Origin: Megalobrama amblycephala
Lineage: Eukaryota; Chordata; Actinopteri; Cypriniformes; Xenocyprididae
Assembly (NCBI RefSeq): GCF_018812025.1
Contig: NC_063045.1
Span: 62,649,839-62,713,838, forward strand
Reading direction: 5' to 3'
Length of the DNA: 64,000 nucleotides
Positions 50,682 to 63,804 of the stretch are shown here, one piece after another; the first letter of the stretch is position 1; the number at the start of each line of letters is the position of its first letter. Both the position numbers and the translations under genes were made by a program. The notes below the pieces were generated by a model. The model searched no databases and had not been told where the DNA came from. It saw nothing but the letters and a program-made list of their open reading frames with translations.

Positions 50682-50735
<54 letters not shown>

Positions 50736-50901
50736 CCGTCCGTCCGTCTGCGCGGTTGTGATCGGATGCACGGTTCTTTAGGGTTCCTGTGGTCACGGCA
50801 TACGGAGGGAGTCCAAGAAACAGGCTTCAGGTGTTTACTTTGTGACCCCATTTTAATAGCTGAAATAGAATTTATGTACATATTTATATTTTTTTAATAA
50901 A
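49612..50901 (+). other. dyrk1a 3' untranslated region
   Basis: The region runs from the TGA to AATAAA at 50896-50901. It contains a (CTT)n run at about 49919-49953 and a (CT)n run at about 50682-50733. Another AATAAA at 51251-51256 could extend it. Open frames across the CT/GA tract (RERERE or SLSLSL) are artefacts. Confidence 0.6.
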
Positions 50902-51291
50902 GGAAGTTTAGAACTCACTACTTTTTTCCTAATGGTATTTTGAGTACATTTAAGTCAACTTGGTAACATGCAGTGGAAGTTCTCTATGGTAGTCAATGGG
51001 TATCAGTGCTTCCAGGCCAAAGTAGTTGACGATGACGAGGACGAGGACGACGCTAGTACAAATGCAAAACTCTAGGGTTGAAACGGGACGGAGAGTAGAT
51101 CTTCATACTTTAATATTCTAGACAGGGTATCGTGTGTGTGGATGTGGCATCGGCCGGCGTTTCACATGTTCGTATACTCCAGCGGTGACCTAGTATACGT
51201 AGTGCAGGAACTAATTTTCCGTTTAGTTGTGTTTTTATGGCACACGCTTCAATAAATGGGTCCATTTGAAAGCAGAGGTGTGTGTGTGCGC

Positions 51292-51341
<50 letters not shown>

Positions 51342-51473
51342 GTGTGAGAGACAAACATCAACAGCGTTTCAGGTCACACTTTATGATTTGAAATCTCTCT
51401 CTCCCTGGTCCGACTTTCCCCTCGGCTTCCCGTCCGGTTCGCATTCTCACTCCTCGTTTGGTTCCAGGACATG

Positions 51474-51505
<32 letters not shown>

Positions 51506-52650
51506 TAAACAGAACGACAGACGGATATTTCGGATCTTTATCCACAGGTTGTAAGATCAGGACTTTCTGTGTAAATTAAACGTGTCACTGAGGGGCAGTA
51601 ATGGACAAACCCTTTGTACTATATTCAAGCGGTCTTATGTATGATTATAAAAAAACAAAGTTGCTTAACTTGTACCTGTCTTCTCTCATTTCTTCCTCTC
51701 GAGTTCTTCCATGTCTCAGTGTTTTGTCAGTGGAGTCAAATCAAGGTTTTTCCCGCTGAGACCCCTGAAAATCCTTCTCGGCAGCTCCGATCTGGAGGTT
51801 TGTCCTTCCTCTGGTCACACGCATGAAGGTCAAGCTTTCCTGAGATCACTGTCTGAACGGAGGCCGTTTAGCTTTTCAGGTGGTTTTGTTCTTAAAGTCA
51901 GTCAAACTTCACCAGTAAAGCCAGCAGTGGTTCCTGGAGTCTTATCTGACACACACTGTCTTCACTAATGTTTTATCAGGTGTGTTTGATTCAGGACAGT
52001 ATAATATGATCACCTTGATGCTGCTCTGTTTGCTGTTCGGGTGAAGAAAAGGTGTAAAAGATTAGATTGTAGGCTGGTCCACCACAAGCACTCCAGATGG
52101 CCAATCAAATCAAAGAGGTTCTTTTAATGGTCTTTATTTCCTTTAAACCCATTAATTATTTAATTTCTTTACATAAAGACCACTGCACACCTGTGTTGAA
52201 GACATGTTCTCGCTCTTTCACTGGTTTGATGATGAACAATCCTCTGATCTCTGAAGGGTCACAATTACTGACAGTTTGTGGGATGATAAATGAACTGAAC
52301 CCGCAAACAAACACTTACATGTACATTTATGCATTTGACAGACGATTTTATTCAAATCTACTCATTGCAATCATTTTTATTATTATTATTTCCCTGGGAA
52401 TTAAATGACATTGATGCTAGTGCTTTACAGGTTGATTTTCTTTAAACGTACAAAAAAAGCATAATTTTGCCTTTTTACATGAAAAATAAGATTGTTACAT
52501 GCCTGTTTATTTTTTAAGTTTTATAATGGACTATATCGTAGTATGAAAAAACAGTCTTATATTATTCTGTATCTTCCATATGGGATAAACTGCAGTGAAG
52601 TAGTTTTTATGAGCTCAATATTTTTACATTTTAATATTTAAAATTCGATT
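50902..52650. other. dyrk1a-hlcs intergenic region
   Basis: The region holds a (GT)n/(GC) tract at about 51279-51345 and a (GAT)n run at about 51474-51504. No exon-like or transposon-end signal was recognised. Confidence 0.4.
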
Positions 52651-52654
52651 ATTT

Positions 52655-52725
52655 CCGCTGAAGCAAGACAAACACGCGCAGCGCGCGCACAGGGACTCGA
52701 GCACGAGCACCGCGTTTCTCTTCAG
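52655..52725 (+). promoter_or_regulatory. Possible non-coding first exon and promoter of hlcs
   Basis: A short CpG-rich patch ends in TTCTCTTCAG|GTGAGC at 52725/52726, a strong donor. A matching acceptor, CCTCCAG at 53743, precedes the hlcs exon that carries the start codon. Inference from splice signals only. Confidence 0.35.
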
Positions 52726-54044
52726 GTGAGCTTTTACTTCATAAATTATATAGAATGTCATAAATAACATAAATGTGATAACATTAAGCTGTGGACTGCG
52801 AACAGTGTCGTCTGAGTAAATGATCACGACTGCAGTTCTGTTATTGTGCTTCACATCCTTTAGAATACAATAACGAAAAGTGTGACATTTAACGTTATTT
52901 AATAAACAATATTACTTGTGTTTAATGCTTAAACTCTTTCTAACAATATTAATTTACGTTGAAGTGCTTCTTTAAAGCGACAGTTCACCCAAAAATCAAC
53001 CTCAGGCAACGGAAAGTTTTCTTAAGCCCTATGTTTTGTATATTTTTCTTTAAATGATTACAACCAATTAGAAAGGTCGAGAAAGTACCAAAGAGCAGTC
53101 CAGAGAGGTGTGGGAGACACTATCAAGAACCATCTGAAGGTGGGACATCCTGCTCTGACACGTGGTGTGATTATTTGCTTTAGTAATCTTATTTAAAATG
53201 ACATGAACTGTACATAAAAAAATATGTGTGTGTGTGTGTGTGAAGGTGTAGAGAAGCCTTTTGTCTGATTTTATGAATTTATTTTATTTTGCATGTTCAG
53301 AAATTCAGTTTTTCTTTTTGTTGCCTCAGGGCAGCGCTGTGGGTCACATTTCGAGGATGTTTTGGACAGTACCAACCTCACACTGGCCATAATGTGTTAT
53401 AAGAAGGGGAGATGCAGGTTCCTGAGTGTGCAGAAACACCCAAAGTGATGTGCAAAAATTGTAACACACACTATTTCACAGCAGAGAAGAACTGCTTTCT
53501 GAGTGAAATCTTATTACATGAAGTACATAAAATGACATGATCCAGATACAGACCAATGCATGGATCAGCTTCAGTATATCAATGTCTTTCAAGTGTTTTT
53601 CCCTTTTTACTTCATGATTTCTTTAAATTTTTAAAAAAAGTTTTTGATTTTGATGATAATTTTCTTTATGATGCTGACTTTTTTTTATCAATAAAATGTT
53701 TCCAAATGAACCAAAAAATGATGTGGAATATTTTTTCCTCCAGGTCCGCTTCCGACAGCCGAATTCACCGAGAGCGACTGTGATTGGTCCATTTCATCAG
53801 CGCTGAGAAGAGTAACAGGTGACAGGTGTGCTGCTGCTCCGGAAGCGCTCCTGTGTGATGATCATCTGAACAATGACAGTCACGAACTTTCACAGACATC
53901 CGACAGACACGAGCTGAAGAGTTTGAACAGCTGGAAGAGTGATTGATTAGAGATGTTTGTTTCGTGTGTGTGACGGAACGGGAAGAGGCGGAGTCTCAGC
54001 TCCACAACAGTGAAGATGACAGCGCTGAGGATCATGTGCTGAAG

Positions 54045-54261
54045 ATGCTCATCACGCTGTGCTACATCTACCTGTGGGTGCGATTCCAGCGATATTACAC
54101 GGCAGTGATCCGCAACGCGTTACACCGGCTGAGCGGCGGCCGGAGGAGCTTCACCTTCCGCGAGCTGAGCCGCGAGCAACGCTTCCGATCCCCGCAGAGC
54201 TCGAGCGACGACGCGCTGTTCCTGAAGCTCGGGAACAAGGGAATTTACATCACCGAGCCTG

Positions 54262-54314
<53 letters not shown>

Positions 54315-54550
54315 AATCAATCAGTGAACCGCTTCAGCTTTATTTCTACAGTACAGAGAGTTTCACAGTGATAAACAGAAAAATAACAGGATTAATGATG
54401 CAAACTTCATCAAATATGAGACGAATTAAGCTGAAAAGCAGCTCTTAAAGACGATAGTGTCATTATTCAGATCAGTTCAATGTGTTGCAACATTCATGAA
54501 TTGTGAAACAAAGTCGAATCTGCAATAAAGGTCAGAATGAATGAACACTG

Positions 54551-54604
<54 letters not shown>

Positions 54605-57600
54605 TTTGCAGGCGTGTGATGACCTCAGTAAGTGGACCCTGCTGGGCTCTTCGCTGGTTTGTGGTCAGCGGTTAGAGAGTGTGGCCTTCATCATCGAGGC
54701 CTCGTCCAGACAGAAGGGTCACGCGTCTCCACTCAGAGCCAATCAGACAGTAGGTTCAGATCTTCCTCAGAGGCTGAAAAATATACAGTAGGTGAAAAGA
54801 ACACACACGTCCTACTGCTTACTGTAAGTCCAGTGAAGATGATGCTGTACGTCATGTGACGCTGACAACATGACAGATGTAGTACATCCACCTCCTTTGT
54901 TGAGTCTCAATCATAAACATTAATAACTTCTACTTGCACAGATTACTATGATCGTTATTATTGTTTTCGGTCATTGTTGATTTGGCCAGAGAACTGAGCC
55001 TGGTTCCTCCAGTTCTGTCACCTGATGGAGCTTGTGTTCGTCTTGATCCGTTGGGCTTTAAATGACACTTAATACACATAAATATTATGTGTTTGACACT
55101 CTCAGATCAGAACAAGACTTGAACGTGTCGAATCCATACTTGCGTAACTGTCTGTGTTTCAGGTGCTGAACTGGTCCGATTACTGTCTCCCGTTGGCGTA
55201 CAGTCCAGGGCAGCCGTACCGGGCAGTCGCCGAGGCCAGTTTGGAAAACTTCAGCCGGCTCGGCGTGGCTTTTATGGAAGATCGTCTTCATATGGAAAAT
55301 GGGCTCATACCTGAGAAGATAGTTTGTAAGTTTGGTCACAGCAAGCGTCATCATCACGCAGGTGTGCGGATTCACGCTAACGCCGTGTTTTTCCCCCTCT
55401 CTCCCAGCCGTGTCGCTCAGAGAATCTGCGCTCAAGCAGCTGTTGGAGAAGCAGCAGTCGGACGGCAGACGGAGACTCGAGGCCAAACGTCTGAGCGAGC
55501 CGACGGAGCCGCCGCTGTCCCGAAAGAGCAGCCTGCGTCTGGAGCGCCGAGCGTCGCAGGAGGAGCCGGAGCTCCCGTCTGAACACCAGCACATGGACGG
55601 ACACCACCTGCATCTGTCCAGCTGCCACGAGTGTCTGGAGCTGGAGAACAGCACCATCCTCTCGGTCAAGTTCGCCTCCGCGGAGAACATCCCGGACCTC
55701 CCGGAAGACAGCGCCGGCGCGGACGACGCCGAGGAGAGCGTGAGGCCGAACGGCAGCGGGAAGCCGCCCAACGTGCTGGTGTTCACGGGCGGCTGCGAGC
55801 AGCAGTACCAGCGGATCCGCTCACTCCTGGCCGAGTGCGTGGACATGGAGCGCTACACCATCTACCCGCTGCGGCCGCAGACGGCGCTGAGCGACCCCTG
55901 GCCGGAGAACACGCGGCTGCTGGTGCTCGCCACCGACCAGACGCTCACGCCGCAGCTGCAGCTGCGCTTCCTGTCCTACCTGAGCCAGGGCGGGAAGGTG
56001 TTGGGCCTGTCGTCCACGCTGTGTCCCGCCGGACTGGCGCTGCGGGCCCGAGACCTGCAGAAAGACCGGATCTGCAGACTGAGCTTCACCAAGGCCGACA
56101 GCGCGGAGCTGCAGCTGAGTGTCGTGGCCAGCGGACGCGTGTACGAGCGGGACGGCGGCGGCAGCGGCGGCGAGGTGGAGCTGTGGGGCGAGATCTGTGC
56201 GCAGGACGAGCGGGACATGGCCATCGTGCGCGTGACTCACGAAGCCGACAGCGGAGAGGCCGTTCTGTGTCAGGTAACCCGCTGGGGAACTAGAGGCTCT
56301 ATCTCAAAAATCAAATAGCCACTTTCTGTGACTTCCTGGTCACATGTGGTCAAGATCGCTCTAATCTGAGGTTAGCACAATTGTCTTATTTTTTGGCTTA
56401 GTAAAAAATTTGCACTTTAAATTTTATGCAATACAACATTATTTTGCACAACATAGAGGAGACAATAACGTGTCTTTTGATACTTTAGCTGACGTGCTAT
56501 GTTGAGCGAACCTTGAGATTTAGCCAACATAAGCACACATGTCAGTTTGGGGCAAGTTGTCTCAATGACTTTGGGGCAAGTCGTCACATGTGACAACTTG
56601 CCCCAGTACAACTAAATGCATAGAACATGCTCAAAAAAGAGGTTCAACACGTTAAGTTAAGCGAGTTATCTGCAGTTTTCCAATCAGTTATCATGGATCT
56701 ATGTGCAAGCCAGAGAAAGTTTGAGTTTAAAGTTCAAAGTAAAGTGGTTTTGCCACTTAATGTGTTTGGATTGAAATAATTGTTTTTCCAAATTCTCTAG
56801 GCATGATTGTTTATATTTCCAGTTCTGGTTTGAATTTAAAAATTAAAATCAATAATAACAATTAAGTAGTTGTGTTCTTATTTGTAAATAATCCCCCCCC
56901 CCCCCCCCCCCCGATGGGGCAAATTGTCACAAGCGCATATTCTCTATTCAACAGTCTACAACTCCGTAATGAGATAAGATATGAAAATGTAATGAATACA
57001 ACATGTGTGCCCAAGACTTCCTTCTTTCATTTGGTATGACGTTTACACCACTGTGATATACGGTGCTCAGTGAATGATAGACAACTTACCCCGCTCTCCC
57101 CTGCTTCTTCACAATATTTTTTTTTTTCATACTTTTTTCAATTAATTGGTTAAAGTAAATGTAAGTAATTAAAAAGCATGTATAATTAATTGAATTCATA
57201 AAGCTTTAACAACTTAATTTATTAAACAATAATGGGGCCCTATGAAATGTTTTATTTTTTAATTTTATTATATTATGATTTCATTCTTATTTATGTAGTA
57301 TCAAAAATGGTGGTAATCAAATTAAGATATAAAGCAAAATTAAACTTTTTTTTGGCAAATAAAATGCTGCACAACAGAGATTTACTGTTCAAATGAAAAA
57401 TGTATTCCTGGATTCTTCTCCTCTTGTTCAGGTGCGTTTGGAAACGGCTCCGGACGCCCACGATGCTCACGGCTCCGCCGGCTTCTCCGAGCTGAAGATG
57501 AGCAACGCTCGGCGCTACGAGGTCCTGACGGAGATCTTGACGTCTCTGGGTCTGAGCTGTGAGCTGAGCGAGGTGCCGCCACCCAGCCCGATCTACCTGC

Positions 57601-57886
57601 TCTCCACACACCAGGTGACGGTCGCTTTATCACGCTTCATACGCCACACACTGATTCACAGCAGCTTCACTCTAATAAACTGAATCCATGATGAAAACTT
57701 CATCAAATATTGGTCATGTCATTCACGGCTCTGAAACACACTCTAGCTGTTTCCTTCCATCTACTGTTATGTGAGTTTTGGGATAATCACATAAAAAATG
57801 CTGGATGCACTTATTTTTTAAAGTGAAATTAAAGTGACGTGTGGCCAAGTATGGTGTCCCATTTGTGCTCTGCATCTCACCCATCC

Positions 57887-57960
<74 letters not shown>

Positions 57961-58174
57961 AACACACACACACACACACACACACACTGAACACACACAC
58001 ACACACTGAACACACACACTGAACACACACACTGAACACACACACACACACACTGAACACACACACTGAACACACACACACACACAGAACACATACACTG
58101 AACACACACACACACACACACACACACACTGAACACACACACACACACTGAACACACACACTGAACACACACTG

Positions 58175-58250
<76 letters not shown>

Positions 58251-60207
58251 AACACACACTGAACACACACTGAACACACACACACACACTGAACACACAC
58301 ACACACACGCGGAGCAGTGGGCAGCCGTTAGGTGTCTTGCTCAAGGGAGCGTCAGTTGTGGGTAATGAGAGTGTTCATTCACTCCCCCACCTATATATCC
58401 TGCCGGTACTGAGACTCGAACCCGCGACCTTCGGGTTACAAGTCTGACTGTCTAACCATTAGGCCACAACTGAGCCTTGTGCTTTCAACCGAGGAGGATT
58501 GTTTCATCCGCTAAGAAGACATGCTAAGATAAACTACGATGGAAACTCGTTTACTGAATAAATCGCTCGATGCGTAACAACAAACTCATGTGACTGGCTC
58601 AGCAGAGGCTGTGATTGGAGAACTGGTCTAACCAGCGGACCAATCGCATCACAGCATCTCAAATGTTGGTTTGGTGGTTCTGGGACGCCTGAGTCAAAGT
58701 CTGTCATCAGAATGATTTGGTTTAATTCCTCCAGAAGCGATTGTGTTCAAACACCAGCATCCGAACGCCAGATCATGTGACAGCGTTTATTGTGTTTCGT
58801 CTGACGCTCTGAGACGAAACTCGTTTATGATGGAGGAAAAAGAGCCCGATTGAAGAAACTTACATTTTTATTACTGATATTTTGCACCAATTTCCCAGGA
58901 AGTGACGATTGTGTTCTCATGCCATATCCTAATTTTCCACACAAGTTAAGTTCTCAACTTTAGATGAAACGTTGCTACTAACCCTCAGCACATCTTGTGT
59001 TCCTGTGAGTCCCGATCGGATCATCCACGATATTCTGAGCTGAAGGTTTCTTGGCTGGTGATTGTGATCGGGGGGGATTCGCACTCAACTGCTCTGAGAA
59101 AAATAAATCACGCTTTTGATCGTCCCTCTAGACCTGAAATGCAAACGCTTGACACACATTTACATACATGAGAAAGCCAGATGTCCGACACATGTGACCT
59201 CCCGTCCTGCCGCAGAGACCCTGATACACATTTCCACCCCATTATAAAGTCCGTTCATCTGTCCAGCTCCGGCTGTACTTCACTGAAGCTTCTGCAGCTG
59301 CTCATTACTTCACACTCTGTGAGATGTTTATGATTTTAAAAACTATGAGGATCATGAAAATGTCTTGATGAAGCTCTTCCACTTCACAGATATCATGACT
59401 TTCATGCTCTTGGTTCTTCTGATGTTCTTCAGGTTTGTCTGAGTCTGTTAGTTTAGCGTTATATTTTAATAATTTGATCCCAAATTGATCAAAACACCTT
59501 TCTGAGGTCAACAAAGCATGAGGAAATCGAACTTCATGTTAGACTGCTGAACTACCCACTGCGCAATGTGGCGTCTTTTTCCAAATGTGGTCGTTTGTGG
59601 ACGTCTTTTCAACATCAAATTTAGACTTATTTTGGACATCGTTTTTATAACTTCTATAACTGTGGTCCCATGTTTCCAGAGGGTGGAGGACAGGTTAATT
59701 TTCCCGTAGCTTTGTTTGGCTCAACTTCTAGTTTCAGCAGGAAATGCATTACACCTTCATATGCATCTCCAGGTATCACCTGATGCTGAGACAATCAAAT
59801 GGAGTTTTTGGAAAATGATCTGGAACAGTATGCCATGGTTGAACACTCACACGAAATGCCTGGCGTGTTGCCTCGGCCAATCAGAGTGGCATTTACTGGT
59901 TGGGTTATGATGATGTGCTGCCTCGACCAATCAGAGTGATGTTGACTGGTTTTTCTCTTTGGTTGAAGTCCAAAGCCATTGATAGAGAGTTGTCCTCGCC
60001 TGTCCTTTAGCTGCTGTTGGGTTTTTTTAAATTAGAAATAAGGAGGATAGGCCTGATATATGCTACCATGAAATTATTTTCTGAACTATAATTTCCCACA
60101 AATTGCATTTCCAAATAAATAAACAGATACATGCAAAAATACATGTATGCATAAAGAAATAACTTGATTAGGCTGCTTTAAATAAACCAGTTAAAGAAAA
60201 ACAGGAA

Positions 60208-60240
<33 letters not shown>

Positions 60241-61751
60241 GAAAAAAAAAAGAAACATGGCCTGAATAAATAAATCGTGTTTGTTTATAAATAATCTGTA
60301 TGTGAAGAGTTCAGATGCAAAAGCCTCAAAGTGCGAAGAATGATCATTTTTATAAAGCCTGTTTAGTTACGTACTTTCACTTTAATGACAATTAATAGGT
60401 AATTTGCATTGCCATTTAAGTGAAATTATTGAACTTAAATATACAAGCTTGATAAAAATGATCATTCTAGAAGAAACTTTCAGATGGCACTTAGAGGCTT
60501 TTGCATCTGAACTCTTCATGTATTAATCATGTTGATAGGCCCTGTAAAACAAATATTGCATATTAATCATGTAAATTTCCTGCATCTGTTATAGACGTCC
60601 AAAAAAATGACCCAGTTCAAAGGTCAAATGTTGAACGTCAAGATGACGTCCAAGTTGGGTCATGGTTGGACATCCAAATAGTGGACCTCGTTTGGATGTC
60701 GAATAGATGTTCAGAAATGGTCACGGACCGACGGACCTAATACAGACATGATCCGCACGTCTATCCGACGTCCAGTGTTTAGTGGGGAGTTTTTGTACTG
60801 GTGATTTGTTTACATGACTGAAACGGCTGGAGAAATAGTTTACCCACACTTCTCCAAACTGAATGACTAGTTATCCATCTTGAGATTTAATTATTTAGTG
60901 TCTCAATGTTCCCAGAAATGATTTGACATATTTTCTTCTCAAGGTTTTTGAATTTGTCAAACCATTTCTAATTAGTGTGTGTTTTATGATAGTTTTTTTG
61001 TGGTTTTTAGGTTGGACAGTGTTGTCCCAGAGTCTCTAAATGGACACGTTCAGTGAATAATGTAGCTAGAAAATGATTGAAAGTGAGTCTGAGAGTTCAG
61101 AGTCGAGCTGTGTGAACAGAACTGTGACGGATGACACTAAATCCCTGTACTGCTGATTTCTGACCACTAGGTGTCAGTCTTCGTCTGTGATTCTCCTGAC
61201 TTACTGAAAATGATCAATAGAAATGAGAAAATATTATGCGTAGCATTAATATATACAGCAGTGTCCAAAAGTGATGTATGGAGGAAATATGTGTTTTTAA
61301 TGATCCTATAAGTCTGATTAAACCAGCAAAATATGAGGAAAATATTTTATATGATTTTAAATATAAGGGAAGAACAAAACTAGTTTGGTTAAGTTATTTA
61401 TATGACAAAATTATTTGGCAAAAAAGGCAAGCTACATGTTTTATTTCATGAAAAAAACAAATGCATAGAAAAACAAAAGGCTGACAGGAAAATCAAACAC
61501 TGACTACAACATAATCAGTTATTAATATTTCTTTGGTTCTCTTTTGTTGTTTCATGTGTTCATAATTTCTTTGTATGACAGTCTGGCCAAAAATTGTTGC
61601 ACAGTTTGTCGTTTTTCATTGTGTTATTATCAGAAATAAATCAATCGACTCCAAGCACAACTACACAATATGACTACAAAATCTTTAATAATATTTGAGT
61701 AATGGGTGAAGATGTCAATTTTCCCAGGCCAGACATCACGTTTGGACACTG

Positions 61752-61798
<47 letters not shown>

Positions 61799-62456
61799 GC
61801 ATTTCAAGGAAATATTATCAGCTGAGTTTGATCGGTTCATGTAGTTTTCCAGGATCTGCTCTGGTTAACTCTTCTAGACTCTTTCTGTGGCGTCAGTCAT
61901 GTGGTCTGATGCCGAGTTGCCGGGAACTGAATCTTTTTGTGATTGTGAAGTTTGCACGGCTGACGTTTCCCACAATGCCTTAGTCCCGCTGCCGTGGGGC
62001 ATCTATTGTGCTGATGTGTGTGTGTATCTGTGCTGGGCTTGTTAAGATGTTCAGCCTCCCCAGAGACACCGTATTGTGCGGGGCTGATGGGAGACGCGCC
62101 GACGGGCCGCTCGGATTGATTAAGCGTCTCTATATTCCTTCAGCTGATAATAGAGTCATCAGCGCCTCCTCATATCTGTCCTGATCACATTTCAGATCTG
62201 ATTATTTTTTTATATATATATGAATGTATTTTTTTATTTATCTTTTTATTTTATCTTATTTTTTTCATCTGCACAGATATGTTTCAATGAGCACTTCTGG
62301 TTTTGGGAAAGGTGAAATATAATGTTGACCAGAATGCGGTCGGAGTGTTTTATCATATGAATAAAATCATAAAGAGCTTCATTCAGAAGAGAAACGTGTG
62401 ACATCGTTGAACGTGTTATTCACAGCAGTGTGAGCATGAACCCATGGACTGAGAAT

Positions 62457-62512
<56 letters not shown>

Positions 62513-62793
62513 ACACAGGAGCAGAAGGACCGTTTCCTGCGCTGGTTGCGGCGGCAGACGGACGGATCGGCTGGCGTTCTGCGGTCGGCGGCGGGCGTCC
62601 TGAAGGTGCTGCGGGCCGGAGACGAGCCGCCCGATCTGGGCGACGGTGAGCGGGCGTTTCACACCGAGCCGCCCGAGAGCTTCTCTGAGCACTTCAGCCT
62701 GCAGACGTACCAACGGCACCTGCGGACGCAGCGGCTCGGCCAGACCGTCATCTACGCCGACGTCACGTCCACCACCATGGACCTGCTGGACGG
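54045..62793 (+). CDS. hlcs: Holocarboxylase synthetase (biotin-protein ligase), 5' part; runs off the window
   Basis: Six in-phase coding exons (54045-54263, 54612-54749, 55163-55325, 55408-56273, 57432-57614, 62519-62793) give about 614 aa. The sequence contains MEDRLHMENGLIPEKIV, HHLHLSSCHECLELENSTI, SVKFASAENIPDLP, LSQGGKVLGLSS, RRYEVLTEILTSLGLSCEL and DVTSTTMDLLDG, all characteristic of HLCS. HLCS attaches biotin to acetyl-CoA, pyruvate, propionyl-CoA and methylcrotonyl-CoA carboxylases, in cytosol and mitochondria. The catalytic ligase core with its GRGG-type biotinyl-AMP motif lies beyond the right edge. The frame starts 156 codons before the usual human Met1 equivalent (55274), at MLITLCYIYLWVRFQRYY, with no in-frame ATG upstream. 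The last donor could instead be at 62797; I prefer 62793 because human splices within DG|L. Confidence 0.92.
54264..54602. repeat. hlcs intron 1, bounded by (GT)n at both ends
   Basis: A GT run of about 24 units starts directly at the donor (GAG|GTGTGTGT, 54264-54310). A second, at about 54552-54602, ends nine bases before the acceptor. Between them is a fragment of the dispersed repeat also seen at 25895. Confidence 0.85.
56280..57430. repeat. hlcs intron 4: 'ttggggcaagttgtc' repeat and a poly-C run
   Basis: The phrases 'ttggggcaagttgtc', 'ggggcaagtcgtcac' and its complement 'gtgacaacttgcccc' lie between 56540 and 56610, an inverted pair within a dispersed repeat. A C-run of about 20 bases lies at about 56893-56912. 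The remainder is AT-rich. Confidence 0.45.
57891..58308. repeat. (CA)n / 'ctgaacacacac' compound array
   Basis: CA runs of variable length are separated by CTGAACACACA interruptions at about 8-40 bp intervals, more than a dozen times. Long CVCV open frames on the minus strand are artefacts. Confidence 0.95.
58312..58474 (-). repeat. tRNA-derived SINE
   Basis: On the minus strand the head reads GTTGTGGCCTAATGGTTAGA, which contains a pol III A box (TGGCCTAATGG), and then GGGTTCGAGTC, a B box. The tail 'gtgggggagtgaatgaacac' and 'aagacacctaacggctgccc' follows. The ends of the tRNA-like part do not pair as an acceptor stem, so this is a SINE and not a tRNA gene. Confidence 0.65.
58475..59545. 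other. hlcs intron 5, left part, nothing recognised
   Basis: No tandem repeat, transposon end or exon-like block was recognised in this stretch of moderate base composition. Confidence 0.35.
59550..60792. mobile_element. Probable DNA element rich in 'gacgtcca' motifs
   Basis: The left end reads CCCACTGCGCAATGTGGCGTC. The right end reads, in reverse complement, CCCACTAAACACTGGACGTC, an imperfect inverted repeat. The right part is full of 'gacgtccaa', 'tggacatccaa' and 'gacgtccagt' phrases typical of a common cyprinid repeat. The 216-bp MITE at 60303-60518 is nested inside. Confidence 0.45.
60303..60518. mobile_element. 216-bp MITE
   Basis: The left end TGAAGAGTTCAGATGCAAAA and right end TTTTGCATCTGAACTCTTCA are perfect inverted repeats. 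Inner arms ATGATCATTTTTAT and ATAAAAATGATCAT also pair. No coding content. Confidence 0.75.
61752..61795. repeat. (GT)n microsatellite
   Basis: Uninterrupted GT run in hlcs intron 5. Another, at about 62458-62510, ends eight bases before the acceptor of the exon at 62519. Confidence 0.95.
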
Positions 62794-63396
62794 GTACGTA
62801 AGTTAGGAGAGCTGCTCTCGCGCTCGTATGGAGGGCTGCAGCTAATTTAACACTCGACTGAGCTCACAGCGGTCAGACGCTAATAGAGCCTTTGTGTGCG
62901 GCTGGACTCGCGCTGGGACGCGGCCAGCGGACGGACGGCAGGTGGAAGCCATTAGAGCTGTCATAACGTTTGACAAATGGACGGCGGAGCGCGGCTGAAG
63001 TGATTGGTAGTGACAGTGTTGTCATTAGGCCTGTAAGGTAACCAAAAAAGAGGCCGTGGAAAAAAAACATCTACAGTTTGATTTCCCCTGGCCTGATTAT
63101 CAGAGTAATTTCCAGATGTCCCCTGTTACACTCTGATTAAGTGGTATTATTCTAGTATGAGAGTCCTGAGTGGGCGGCGTGTTGGACAGGAAGCTGAAAA
63201 CGGCGAGCGCGGATCGAGCCTCGCAGCTGCCAAACATCAGCGCTTTAGCCTCCACGTTCACATCTCTGCACTTCTGTCCGTCACCGAGTCGCCCGCGGCC
63301 GTCCGTCAGTGTGGAGCAGGACGAGATCACGGCCTTCATCCGTCTTAATAGTGTGTTGATTTGATGATCAGTTGAGCTGCAGATGAAGAGATGATT

Positions 63397-63406
63397 GATT
63401 CATCTG

Positions 63407-63439
<33 letters not shown>

Positions 63440-63538
63440 AGGTTTATATTACATTTTTGGGGAACATTTAATATAAACCTGTACACACACACACACAGTC
63501 AGATGAATTACAGGCCTAATGACAACACTGTCACTACC
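63397..63538. repeat. Imperfect palindrome built on a (GT)n tract
   Basis: The left arm 63398-63451 (ATTCATCTGACTG, GT run, TACAGGTTTATATTA) pairs with the right arm 63469-63508 around a 17-base loop. The right arm is followed at 63510-63538 by a 29-base perfect inverted copy of 63006-63034. Confidence 0.8.
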
Positions 63539-63600
63539 TCACAAGGATAGATAGACCTGAGATCACCTACATTATGGGGAGCAGCCAGAGTCTCCATGGG

Positions 63601-63764
63601 GGAAATGGATTAATAATCAAACTAAATTATGTTTTGTTAAAAATTCAAAAATGCAAACAGTTTTCTGTGATGGTTAGGGTTAGTGTAGGGCGATAGAAAA
63701 TACGGTTTGTACAGTATAAAAACCATTACGCCTATTGAATGTCCCCACAATTCACAAAAACAAC

Positions 63765-63802
<38 letters not shown>
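63601..63802. repeat. Microsatellite-associated dispersed repeat with (GT)n
   Basis: Same motif order as the copy at 37290-37469: 'tgtgatggttagggttag', 'tacagtataaaaaccattac', 'cacaattcacaaaaacaa', then a GT run at about 63767-63801. Confidence 0.65.

Positions 63803-63804
<2 letters not shown>

Noticed and set aside
52624..52854. 76-aa minus-strand open frame before hlcs
   Set aside because: No family motif. The overlapping CpG-rich patch and GTGAGC donor fit a non-coding hlcs exon on the other strand better.
55085..56293. Antisense and alternate-frame open frames over the large hlcs exon
   Set aside because: They are shadows of the hlcs exon 55408-56273, which reads through known HLCS blocks in the + frame.
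57723..58344. CVCVCV-type open frames of 155-193 aa
   Set aside because: They are translations of the (CA)n array with no family resemblance.
58400..58474. Possible tRNA gene on the minus strand (A and B boxes, TGT at the anticodon position)
   Set aside because: The ends do not form an acceptor stem and a SINE-like tail follows, so it was called a SINE.
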